Source of the DNA: Aphis gossypii
Lineage: Eukaryota > Arthropoda > Insecta > Hemiptera > Aphididae
Length of the DNA stretch: 64,000 nucleotides
Assembly: GCF_020184175.1 (NCBI RefSeq)
Contig: NC_065531.1
Span: 44,723,213 to 44,787,212 of the forward strand
Direction: 5' to 3'
Every line of letters begins with the position of its first letter. Within the stretch, counting starts at the first letter, position 1. Of this stretch, positions 1-14,100 are shown one piece after another. The notes under the pieces were generated by a model. That model was not told the origin of the DNA. It was given only the letters and a program-made list of their open reading frames with translations, and ran no database searches. Made by a program: the position numbers and the translations under genes.

Positions 1-2106
1 AAAAAAAAAATAATAAAAATGTTTATTAAAAACCATAATATTATTTACGATTTAGATAATCGGACAATTTTATGTAAGCAAAAAACAAAGAAATAATATA
101 AAAGTTTATTAAATCATTTTTTTTTCAATTTGTAAACTACAGAATTGTTAATATTTAATGTTTAGAGTGTATGCCGACTGCAAAATATTCATAATCATTA
201 AACATGCTCATTGTAGTGAAAGTTCATAAATAGAAGTTTGCCAATAAATTATGACTACGGTATAAACATACAATATGATATTACATAATACATTCCAACT
301 GATTAGTACGTATGCGCGCGTACTTTATTACACTCGTATTATAAAATCACAGCTATAGTTGAAAACTATTTTACTGTAGTGTAATAAAATGAACCATAAC
401 TATTTTGTGAATCTAATAATGACCAGAAAATATATGATTTTGGCTAATATATACATCGGAACGTTGTATTGCATTTATTACATTACATTATGTTACAAAA
501 ATACGCCTCATCGATAAACGCATTTTACTTTCAATCTGAAGAAATAGAAAAATATACAAAGCGCCGTAATATATCCTAGTCTTTATATTACATACACACC
601 TACATAAAATCTATTGTAGTTTTTTTTTATATATTCTTTTCTATAGATAGACCGCTTTTCTGTCAATATCTATAGGCGTCCGGACTACACCGTCGTGAAA
701 CCGTTGTTATACTACTCTATAGTAACCAACCTATTCCACGTGAATGCTCACTTGTCTGTATGACATCACGTAGGTACTTCTCTGAGATTTATTTGTAGTT
801 TGAACACAACGAACTCTCAATTTATAAGATGCTCTCGGGTTTGTTCAAATTTATTTTTATCAGCTTCAATTTGTAAGCTAATCACTACACAGCCGAAAAG
901 TAATCAACTTTTTATATTTACATAGAATATTGTTTAGAAAAAATAATCAGCTTTGAAAAACGAAAATAAAAATATATAGATACCACGATTAAAAAATAAA
1001 ATATAAGAATATAAAAAATGGTAAAAATGTAATTGTATTTTTTTTTATTGTAATATGTTTTTAAATATTATTTTTTAATTCTATTATATTATTTTAAATA
1101 TATATATATATATATATATCCAAAAATGATATTTGTTTTTAAGATGTCGAGTGTTTACTGTTAAAAGAATCACTCAGTACGAAATATACATATGAGTAGC
1201 TCGCTCTTGATTTTATTCTAAGATATTTCTTTACCTCGTATACTTAGTACCCCAACCTACACATCCATCTATCAACGAACGGGCGTCTTTATCGTTCATC
1301 TTTTGCCCGACATTTGTCGAGTTTTATTTTCGACGGTACAATATCAACGGGATGATGGGTTTACGATAGTTGAAAAAATCCAAAAGAAACTTACAACTGC
1401 CATGCCCTGTTTTGTCTCCGTGGCGACAATATCATTGTTATCGACAACTAACCAACGATAGACATCGCGTGCTATAACTAATATTTATTTTACTGCGAGT
1501 TGATTCGAGGCTCCATAAAAACACAGTAATAATAATGAATTTACATACAGTGATAGAAGCAGGGACTTAGATGATAAGTATTTTTAACGCCATTCACGAA
1601 ACGGCATTATAATAATAGTATAATTCAATACGAAACGGGAGGGTAGATCAATATTATGAAATATATACGAAACAATAGCAATTTGCTGAAACAACTATTA
1701 TCGCTTATAAAACGCTATATAACTAATATTGTTTATTGTATAAATTTTTATACCATTCAATTATTTTTACACTCGATTTTCGTGTTTATATAATATATAT
1801 AGATACAAGGTCTATCACTATCATTTGACATATTCAAATGTAATTTTAATATAAAATTGCCATATCTCAACAATATACACCGTGTATATTAATCATTTAT
1901 TGCGTTTTAATATTTTATAAGTACTAAAATTTTAATATCAAATTAATAATCGAAAGTTTTTTAAAAGATTTGCACCTTATGTCGTATTCCCTAACAGAAT
2001 ATTTATTAAATATATTATTGCTATGCTAATCGTAGTAGGTATATACAAGACAGACTCAATAATAACTTAATTTAATTTAACTAAAGATTTAAAAGAGCAA
2101 TATTAC
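1..2106 (-). other. Probable COLGALT intron 7 sequence
   Basis: Lies downstream of exon 7. AT-rich; a 22-bp AT dinucleotide run at 1098-1119. No segment resembling the expected EDD-containing next exon was seen. A somewhat CpG-richer patch at 640-800 and 1240-1480 holds no recognisable gene. Confidence 0.5.
1098..1119. repeat. (AT)11 simple repeat
   Basis: Uninterrupted AT dinucleotide run of 22 bp. Confidence 0.95.
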
Positions 2107-2164
2107 CTTTGCCCAAATTCTGTAATGGCTCATGAAGCATCCAATCTCTCCTTTAGTAATTGGC
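2107..2164 (-). CDS. COLGALT1: COLGALT exon 7
   Basis: Completes Arg384 and encodes PITKGEIGCFMSHYRIWAK, the highly conserved GCF-SH motif of GT25. Acceptor TTTTATAG|GCC, donor GCAAAG|GTAATA. The exon ends in phase 0. The next family segment (the EDD motif) was not found in 1-2106 and must lie outside the window. Confidence 0.93.
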
Positions 2165-5100
2165 CTATAAAAGACAACAATTAAAACATAATTAAATATA
2201 AAACGTTCTTCAAAGCAAAATAATAAAACTAATTTACCGTTTATAATAGGGATCTTTATAACCAGGCATGAGCCTCACGCCCATAAACTCCAAATCCGTT
2301 TCGGTCAGAGCTCTGAAAATAAAAATACAATTAGTTTACTTAACGTTATCGGCGTTACCGCATTCAATAATTTAAGAAATTGGGGTAAATACTATAAAGG
2401 TATATTCCAGATTACTGACATTACGCTTTATTTGCTCTTATAATGCGATTCAATCTATCAGCAATTTATTTCACTATTTTGGGCATTTCTTAAAAACGGT
2501 AATTTAATGTGACACTCTCGAAATTTTCTAATAGGAATTGAGAGAGATATTTTTTCTATTTATTTCAAATTATAATAATTCAAATTAAAAGCATTGAAAT
2601 GCGTGTTTAATTTTGGTTATCTTAAATACCTATTTATAGATAATTAATATTATTCATTATTTTGTACTTAAATTTTTTGACTTCAAAAATCTTAAAAAAA
2701 AATATTCCAGCTAAAACGAATTCATCCCATTATTTTAAGAGCTTAAATCTAATAAAATACCTAAATTGGTTATCGTAGAAGACACTCAATCCTTGTGGTT
2801 GTAACCACACATCAAATACACGTTGGTTTTTGAATAAAAATATCGACAGCTCTCTATAATAAATAATATTATACAGCCACCTTTCTTGATATTTAAAGAG
2901 CTTTCGGCAATGTATGGCACCAATATCTCTTTTAAAATAAAATCTAGATTCTGCTAGAAAGGATTTTTCTAACAATTTAATCATATCTAACTAAACGCAC
3001 TTTTACATTTCGTATTGAATCGAAGCTACGTAGCTCCAATATAAGCTGATGTTCCTCAAGAAGCACTTATGGTACTTTTTCTCTATAATAGCTACTTTAC
3101 TTTTCTGATCAACCCTAGACTATGAATATAATAAATCAATTTTATTCTTCCTCATAAACCTAATAACTGTGATTAAAAAAATAAAAGTAAATTTAAGTAA
3201 CGTGCAAACCGCGTTTCAAAGTACACATAACCTTTTTATAAAGAAATGGAAGTGACCTAATTTATAATAGTACAAAAATACTCAATTCACTTAAGACTAA
3301 ATACATTAATAAATAACATTCAACAAACTTCTTAACTGGACCCCATATTTACATGAAAAAAAGAATAGCATTAAAAAACAGAAACCTTATGCTCCATAAT
3401 CTATTATCAAATTATATGTACCATTACCATGCACAACTTACTAAATATTTACAAGCTTCTTCTTAAGTCAAAATTAACAAAAACTAATAATTATTATTTT
3501 TTTCTTATAATACAAATAATTGTATATTATATAATATATTATAATATATACATTATACAACGTTAAAAAAAGAATCAGACAATTTAGTTAATCCATTCTA
3601 AGTTAAGATATAATATATTTAAAAAATACACGCATAATTATATATATATATATATAAAACCTTTAAAATTATTTAAGTATTTTAAAAAAAAACACTTAAA
3701 TATATAATAAAATATTAAGATTTTGTTTTGACGTGTTTATTTTATGCAATATTTACTCAAGGTGACTAACTCGCTGAATGCATTTTTCACCCATCGACAA
3801 ATAATATAATGAATATTATCATAATTTAATCAAATTATAGACATTTTGATTTATTTTCTCGCTTTGAATAGAAACTTAAACAACTTTAAATGAATGTGCT
3901 CAAGATAAAACAGAATTACAAATTTAAAAAATATGTGCAGTGAAAGAAAAAGAGCTTTAAATATGTGAAAACTTGATTTATTTTAATTTTAAGGTGGAAA
4001 AAATAATTTATACCGAGAGGGAAATTGAATGGGATAAGTAGTAACAAAATGAAATATCCAACAAAATCCTTTTATTAATTACAAAAGAAAATAACGTTAA
4101 AACTATAATTATTTTTATTTTTAATGAATTGTTTACAAAACTTTAAAATTAATTTTTCGTTAAATCATAAAAAAGTAAAACAACAATAAAAAAAAAATAG
4201 ACAAGTGGGCACCACTCTACTGTACAATATATTATACATATACGTATCGGAGTGGGTCACTATAATAGATAAGTCAAATTTGAATTCAATGATATATCAT
4301 TGTATAATTTTACCATGTATAGAAAATAATAATTTACATACATGGTGAAAATTACAAGTTTCTACGATTATGACTGTTATAATTTTTTGAGTTATAACTT
4401 ATAACAAAATAAAGAAATCAATTTTATAAAAAAATTATAGTTTTTCGTAATTTTTTTTAAGTATTAGGAAGCTTTTATTTTTGGCCATCCTCCCCTCAAG
4501 TTCCAACTTGATCCAATTTGCTAACAGAAATAGAACTCCTAAAATTGAAAATCAAAATATTTTTCCACCTCAAAAAGTGATGATGGACACAAAAGAAAAA
4601 ATAATATAAATTAAAAACGCACGTCATATAGTAAAGTCAATATATTAATCGCTCTGTTTAGAATCTATAAAATCAACAAAACAGAAAAATTGAAGAAACT
4701 TAAGTTTGCTCTAATAATAAAATTATATAATTATACAACGTCAGTTATATAGTTTAAAGTTTCTTAAGCAAACGATCCAAATTATAAATGGATTTAAACT
4801 TCAATTAACCATTTCATTAGGTATATTTTATATTTAACATAATTGTAATTGTAATAAATATTTTAGTAAGATATTTTTAATTTATGAATTCTGAAACTAT
4901 TTAAACGACATATAAAATATAATAAAAATATATTCACGTATTCGGATCTTATTAATAGTTAAGAACTAAAACATAAAAAAAATGTACATGTCAAATTCTT
5001 AAAAAAAGACAAAATGACATAAGTTTTAATAAAATATTAATCTAGATTAAGGCAACACAACACTTAAAAACTTTAAATTACTCTTGCATAAAAAAAGTTT

Positions 5101-8100
5101 GTCTATATTTATAAACATTGTTTTTATATCTTACATTGATTTTATAAACATATAACCTACTCGAAAAAAAAATCCTCGACATTTATTAGGCAAATATAAC
5201 GAATATTAAACTCAATAGTGATAAAGGATTGGGTAAATATTTTAGGTGCAACATATCGCATACTGACATACTGCGGTTCAAATATATTATATATGGAAAC
5301 AGATTGTACCACACGATAATAAAATAATAGAACAACATAAATCATAGGGCAGTTGGCATCGTAGACAGTTTTAGCTTGTATATTTATCACTCTAACGCGG
5401 AGGTTTAAATTTAAAATTATGTCCGTAACGGAAAATGTTATGTCACTACAAACATAATATCGTTAAAATATTCACAGTTATTCTTTTGATTCACTTACGC
5501 TAAAGATTATCAAAAATAATTAAACTTAGCATAAAATATCATCTTGTCCGGAAATACTTTGAATAATACTCCAGTAGAAATGTTTTGTTTTGTTTTATAT
5601 AGTTAGTCAGCATGAATATATTACAAGTTATATAAATCATATCATATACTATACCCAAAATTTAAATTATTTTCGCATAATGGTACCTTTGGAGTACAAT
5701 CATAAACATCAACTTAAATAAGTTTGATTTTATATAGTACCATACACATGAGTAAATTATATAATTTTAAAACATTAAAATAATTACATACACAGCATAC
5801 TAATTAAAATAAATAAAACAATTTAAAAATTTAGTTTTTATTGAGCAAAAAATATTTTAAAAATTTAAAAGAGAAACACTTCCGTGAATACAAATTACTT
5901 TTGCACATGGTGCAGTCAACGTATGATTTGTATAATATCATATAGTCTGTATGTATACAAATCAAACATTTTCACAAGCCATTTTAAATATATAAAAAAA
6001 ATCCAAATATGACTGTCACCCTTAAATCCATATTATAATGTTCCCTGTCGAACGCAATTCAAACGAACACATTTGTAATTCATATATGCACAATAATATT
6101 ATTTTATTCAATCAATAATGTTATAATTTAATTTGTCTAAATTTTAGTTGTGAAGTTGTTAGTAAAATACACACTCGACTGGTTACATTATTCGAGTGTT
6201 TAGCATTCGTTGGCGCGACCCAAAACGTTAAAAATCGCTTTAAATTTATGTAAAAACACACAAGAGTTCAATACACGAGTTATGGATTAGATAACACAAT
6301 TGTTTTTTTAGAATATAAAATGGAAACAGACTCAAATTTTGATTATTACTTTTAGATTAACGAAACATATATTTTTTTAATGCTCGACAGAATTATTCAT
6401 AATTCCAAACTAAATGCAAAGTTATTAGTAATTTAAAGATTAGCTTTGTTAGCCTTTGTTTAAATATAATAACTAAATAATAAGGATATACCACGATTAA
6501 CCGAGTGAACAAATTAATAATTGATGTCAACACAGCATTTATTATCTCACCCACTTTCGTACGTGTTAAACATAATTATTATGTGCAAAGTTTTACCATA
6601 TACTATTAGGTGACTTAAATTAGTAGGCGTTTATTTACCTTTTGCATTTGTAAATGTTGTATAATAATGTAAAACGACCTAATAAAAATGATTTTGTATA
6701 ATATTTCATTCCTTCCAAAATAAAAAAAAATTCTAAATTCAGTATTGACATTTCGTTATATCAACATCGATTTTTCAATTGGAAATTTAATATTAATAAC
6801 ATTATAAACTTTCAACGTTTACCTAGATATAACGGTAAGACCATTTATGATCCGAAATAATAAACTAAAAATGGAAAATAAACAAGAATTTCAAAAGTTT
6901 ACACCATTGTGTGGTTATTCAACTGTTAAGATTTAAATATAATTTTAAATATGATATTTACGTTTACATTACATAATTCGTGTTTAATTTACTTATTGAA
7001 TTAAAACGAACATGTTGAAATAAATTAAGTTATTGTAATACAATATTTGTGCCAAAACATACATAACAAAACAAAACATGATAATACCTAGGTATTTATT
7101 ATCTATAAACGATGCGGCATAAATAAGAGGAATATTTATGAAACAAATGTGTGTTAATTACGGCAACAGTGCCAGATGCTGTTTTTGACTTTGTACATGC
7201 AATAGGTACGTTAAAGCAAAATTATTATTAAATATGTCTTATTGTACAATGTAAGAAGATTAAAATACTCGTGTTCGGTTACGCAAAATACACTTAATAA
7301 TTTATTATTATTATTATTATTCCAGAGTGTTTGAGTACAGAAAATACAAAAACAAAGATAATAAATAATGTGAAACTCGACAGCAGTAGAAAGAATTGGA
7401 GAAAAAACAAGCGTAAGCATGTATAAATTGCATTATTCTTATTTTCCAATGATTGTAGTTAGGTTTACTCTAAGAGCAAATAGTTTTTGACTCGGTATTA
7501 GCACGCACATCTTGAGAAGGGCAAGGACAATAAAGTTCACTCTTCGACTCTCCATTTTACAACATAAGATATTATGATAAAGCTTTATTAATAATATCGA
7601 TCTTATTATACAATTTATTACATATTTCATACATCGGATAACTATACACACGATAAATATGACATGGCCCATAATGTCTGCTAATATCGCCAAGTAATTT
7701 AAATAATTTTTTTTTATTTCATGTATATACTAGAGAATTATGTTATGATTATTGAAGCGAGCATAAAAAGTTTAAAAATAAAAGTTAATTCTATCGGTAA
7801 GGTACAACGGAATAGGACGTTTAGAATGATTCGATTCTGAAAGCAAACATTATTTCAAAAGTATATGAGTACGTAGAATTACCTACTATAGAGCAAATCA
7901 ATTAATTTCAAAAATCAAACAAACTTCTCAAGCCGATTATCTATGTAAAATTGTGTATTATATTATAGTTCGACACCGTACGATATGAAAGCGTAAATAT
8001 TTGTTTATTTTGGTCAATAAAACACAAAAGCAAACAGTTATCGATAAGAAATTATAATATTCTAACACAAACCAATCATTGGCCTACTGAAAACAAGGTT

Positions 8101-11100
8101 TTATTCCAAATACGCATTATTCTTATCAGCCGATATTATTATTTATTGCCAAAACGGTCGGTTTACATTTTGCCGTTTCGCCCGGGTCACATTTTTCTTA
8201 AACGTATTAAAAACTACACCACGTCACCACATATAATACAACGCACAGATAATGTCGTGTCGACAAAACGTTTTGCAATATCTTATGATTGATTTTTCTT
8301 TCAGCGTGACGTTCTCACCATGACGCATCGAGTCTTAGATCCCGAGAGGAAAAATTATACTCAAAACGCCTTCACGGTTGGACAAGGTTTACGAGGGTGT
8401 ATTCGCATCACATCTATGCTCACGAATTTTCAAGCAAAATGATCGACTCATATTATGCCCGTACGTACTATACGTTCGGGGTGTTTGAACAACCGTTTAC
8501 TCGTACGTCGAAAAAATGTGGCGTATTCTATAATATATTCAGAGTGATTCACCAAGCATAACGCTCAACACCGTTTTATTCTCCAATCATGCATTTATTC
8601 AAATTCCGGTTTTCTGAATTATTAACTAGGTATATATTTAAAGGTAATATTTTCAAATACATAGATTTCGTTATAGGCATTGCAGAGTATTTTGTGGAGA
8701 TGTATTTATTTTTTTTTTTCAAACGAGAACCTAACTTTTCTTAAAAATATCAATGCATCTAGATCAACATTTGTAAAATATTCTGAGTTTTTTTTTAAAC
8801 TCTAAGTCGACATATACTAATTAATGGTGATACGATTTAGATAATTTGAAAGATTTGATGATACAACAACTATAATAATTAATATTTATTAATATCTATT
8901 TGTTAAAAACTTCTAATTTTTAAAAAACGTCTGAACAATAATAGTACTTACCTACTCCACGAAATATTGCATTCTAGGTATGTTCAATTAATAACCATAA
9001 GCTGATTTATATATTACAATCATTCTATTATTACATGTATACATAGGTATACATTTTTTTTTAAATAAGAAGGAAAAATAAGTGCACAAAATATAAACGA
9101 TGGAATTTTTTTAAAACGTGACATACACACACCGTGCGATGTTAAGTAAAGTTCTACTCACATATATAAGGTAAGTAAAAGTATAACGTAAGTATATATG
9201 TATTAGTATAACCACAACAACACACAATACCTGTATTCTGTCTGTTGTATAAGTATAATATATTTATGTGTATATAATATATAAATCAATTTCACCGATG
9301 GAATAAAAGAGAGAAAAAAGTGGCGACAAGTGACTATTTTCTTACATTATAATATAGACGGTTTTCTTTTTCTTTCGCTCTTTAAACATTCGTTTCGTGT
9401 TTGAGAAGGATTTAAGACGTATATGCAAACATTTCAACGTTTTTCTGGACCCAACGGAATTTTGTCGAAAGAGTTATTATTTTTTTTAAAAACATTCTCG
9501 CGTTCTAAAAAAACAATTGTAGATGGCGATGATACGAATACTTATTCACGTCTCGTGACTCTAGTGTGCTATAAACGCCGTGATATACTCGATTGGGGTG
9601 AAAGGTGGGACATCAACGGCTCCCCTCGACTGGAAGGTTTGTCGGTGGTGGAGAGGTGGTCCTAAATATATTATATACATGAGCAAATTTTATCCTCGAC
9701 ATAAGTAATTTGTACCAGTGCGGTAAGTATTAAGTACCTATGTATAAATATATTAAGCATTACAAGTGTGTATGTATTGTGTATGTATGTGTATAAATTT
9801 ATGTATATACCTACTACATGATGTTAGTAGATAGTCGTAGAGAGCGTACCACCTGGCACGAGGAAACGTGTTTAGCGACTATTATCAATTTTGATCTCGG
9901 AGCTTAATTTCCAGATAATAATAATAATAATAATATTGTGTTGGTGCCTTTAAAACGATATGTTCAATGACACCGACACAGGATGAGAATAATGTACTAG
10001 TAACCTAACAGACACACCCGTCTTATTTTTAATTGGCATGCTTAGCTTTATCATCGTACAAAAGTTCAACAGATGAATATCTCAGAAAATAATCAGTTTT
10101 AATTGTATATGCTCAAACCTGACATGACACTAAGAAACGGATACTACGATCGCCATTAACATATACATTATATTGTAAGTTGGAAAGCAAATGTTTTACC
10201 TGATACATCACTTTACCTGTTTAAAACAAGACTAAAACAAAACTTATGAAAATTTCAATGCTTTAAATTGTATATTAAATGTACATTGCATACACTAATA
10301 ATATTCTTTAAATTTTCTTTTTTAGTTAACAAAAATAAAATACTGGAAAAATGCTATATAAATAAAATATACAATGTAAAAGCGTAGGTATATACGATAA
10401 AAAAAATATAAAAAACTAAAATAATAAAAAAAAGCAGTAACACACAATACAACTCTAATTTGGATGTGGGGGCTTCTTTCCGACGCATTAAATAACGCAC
10501 ATTCACTTAGACATACGTAGCGGAAATCATGTTGTATAGAGCGTTACCTATATTTTACAGTTTATTTTTAGTTTTTTGTTAATTATTTTCAAAACAAACA
10601 TTTTTCATAAAAAATTACATTTAGACATTTTTAATTCAAATTATTATTAAATTAACTGACGAATATTATAGACATTGAGAATAAAATTATATCTTATTAA
10701 AATCGTGTTTTTATTTTATAAAGATAACATATTTGTATATTTTATAATACATTTAACGTTCATAAAATTCCAATTGACACTTATTGTACAAATAATAAAT
10801 TTAACCAACAATCACACTAATAAATTGTACATTTCAAATTATTAAAAATCATCGTCGTTTATAAATATTTAAAAACCGTGTAAAAAAATGCATAGACATT
10901 AATTTTTATTATCTATTTGTGTGAGTTTTATTTATTTCATAGAATATAGATCAATATATTGATGAGCGAAAGTGGAATAAAATGAGCAAAACAGTAAAAA
11001 CTAAAAACAACACATAAAAATATGCATCAATACTTATACGCAGAGTGATTCATCAAGCATGCTCACCCCTATTTTTCATTTAATAACGAATTGATTCAAA

Positions 11101-14100
11101 TATTGGTTTCTGTAATTTTTAAATATATTTTATTTTAATTAATATGTCTAAAATTTCAAAATTCTAGAGATTGTTTTGTACCTACTTAATATGGTGAATA
11201 CTGTGGCAATACAAACTTTCGTTTTTAAATAATTAAATAAGAAAAACTCCCAAAATCTACTCGATTAATTTTTAATTTAGGTACGTCAATTATTCGCTAA
11301 ATAATTTTCAGTCGAAAAGGAGGACTGTCGTTTAAAAAACATAATTTTTTATCTTCACGCGACACTTCTCAAATAATACAAAAAAAAATCTCAAGAATTT
11401 GAAAATATTATAGTTTATTGAAGAATTTAAACAGGATGAACATGTTAGGTGAATCATTTTGTGTGTAAAAGTGTCATCGTTGTATACATCATATAGATTA
11501 CCAATAAGACCAATATTACCACTATAAATTCGGAAAATATATACGCTTAAACAGTATTGTACGTTTTTTATTCGATGCTGACAAATTACATTGAACAAAT
11601 AATTTATCGTTTTATATAACGACTTAGTACTTTTATGCCAAGTTTAAAAACAAATTGTACCAATATATACACCGAAAACTTAAATTATAGTAAATTCACG
11701 CATTGTAGGTTATTATATAATTCGTTAGATGAACATTTTTTTTCAAAAAAATGTACTCCTTTGTTAATCTAAGGGTATAACCAATAATAAACACTTCCAT
11801 AAAAATAAAATACGAGAGATCTTCATTGAGTGGTATAATTTTAATCTCGAAAGTTTTCTTGGGGATTCTTTAATCGAACAAAATGTAATTTTAATCCGTG
11901 ACCGTAATTAATATTTATACAGTTAACTGATTCAAATTAATTTCTATAGTAAGTATACGAACACGAGTTTGTTTTTAGTGAATATGAGTTACAATTTATT
12001 ATTAAACGTGTTAAGGGCCGATCTGTCATTATGAGAAATTTTCGGATATTGTTCACAATGCCCTATATAAACACGTGCCAAGTAATAAAATATCGATAAT
12101 TCCTAGCAGTGCTCAGTAATTTGACTCAATGACCATGCTGTTAAACGGACCACATAACTAATATACCTAATAAGAAGTAGAACAGTTAACGCGACCCCAA
12201 GATCGATCATAACTGTTATACGCATTACCAATGATGGTACACCAAACACAAGTATCGTTTTAGAACCTATTCTAACTTATTGCATTTATTACGTTTTAGT
12301 AAATCAGATATGCCAATCATATGTTACGCTTTTAATTAAATTCTGAAGTGCTTATAAGATGAATTACGACAAATTATTGATCATATAACTGAAATAATAC
12401 ACTTTTGATACTTATGATAATTACATTAAATCAACACAAAGATAAGGAATACATAACGTACTATAATTGTATTACATATCAATTTCATCAAATCGCTAAT
12501 TTTTACTTCTGTTGTAAGTAAATATTACTGTTTAACTTGTGCATAATACTCAGATGACTCGTTAAATATTATTAATTTTTACATATTAAGCGAGCAAACT
12601 ATTCAATAATATGAATAATGTTGATAAGAATATTTTGTCATAAATATATTGTACAAAATTCTAATATATAAGTACATATTTAAATGACATTGATCAATCA
12701 CTTAAAAAATACATAGATTAACACAGTTTAAAATCACTGCGTACGTACTCAAAATCAAATTTACACAGAGTCTAATATTAGTTAAATATACTTAGCTTAA
12801 TTCAGCTTAGTAAATTCTCGTTAATTATTTGTTTAAAACAAATGTATCACGTTAAAGAAAATTTAATTATGTTATATTAATCAAACTTTAATCAAATTAC
12901 AAATCACATTAACATATCTACTGCTTACTTAAAAATTATTGATAACATTTAAAAATATAATAAATAACTTGAAAATGCAATTTAATGAAATAATATTTTT
13001 TTACACCTTTATTATTTTTCAAATATAATATTGATAATATTTGTTTAAGTTTAATTACCATATAAGATGGATGATAACATTACAAAATAACTATTTTTTT
13101 TATAATTAAAATAAACTCTTAAATTCGTAAATATGTTTATTCCTATATATTTATAAGATGGTAATGTTTGAGTGTAATGCACGTAAACGGTTATTTTAAA
13201 ATTGACAAACTCGTTATGCACAGTAAGTTATAAATTTATAAATAAAACTATTTTTTGATTTTTATTTTTTTTTGATTAGCCATTTATTTTATAAGAATTA
13301 TGCATTTTTAAGTCAAAACCTACTTAAAACTTTAAAGAGCTTCATATATTCAAAAATAGTTCGTACCTAAATCGACTAGATAATTTTCAAACCGCAGCAT
13401 ATAATCACGGTTTATTACATGACATTACATAATGCTAAATATTTTGCTATATATTTTTATATATCAGTATACGATAATCGATATTGAATAAATAGTCTAT
13501 TATACAGATACATAAACGTTAAGCGGAGAAGCGTATGGTAACTTAATATAATCACCCCGAAGCTGTAACCTAGCAAAGTACTTTATTCATTTTGAATTTT
13601 AAACAGATATAAAAATGTAAAATAATAATATTTTGCAATATACCTAGTTATCATATAAACACACGAAAAATCGATATTTCTTTTAAAATACCAGAAATTA
13701 ACTGTAGAAAAAACATGTTGGAAAAATAAATAAATGTCATGTAGGTACTCAAAAATATTTACAAAAACATACTGATTAATTAATTCTAATGTTTCAAAAT
13801 TTAAAAACAATTATTAACTATTAGAGCTCGGACTATCACAAAATTTGAGCTTATATTTCAAAGTTGGGTATATCACGTAAAAATAGTTTTGCGAAAATAA
13901 AAATTATATAATAATAAAACAAGTAGCAAATGGATAATATTTATACATAGTTATTATATTCTAGTCATATATTATAACAATGAAATAAAATTAAAAACAC
14001 CCAAGTCAATTTAACCATTTTTTTAATAGTTTTTCTAAAAAAATTAAATGAACTTTCGAAATTATTTATAATTTAGCAGTATCAACATTTCTTGTTTATT

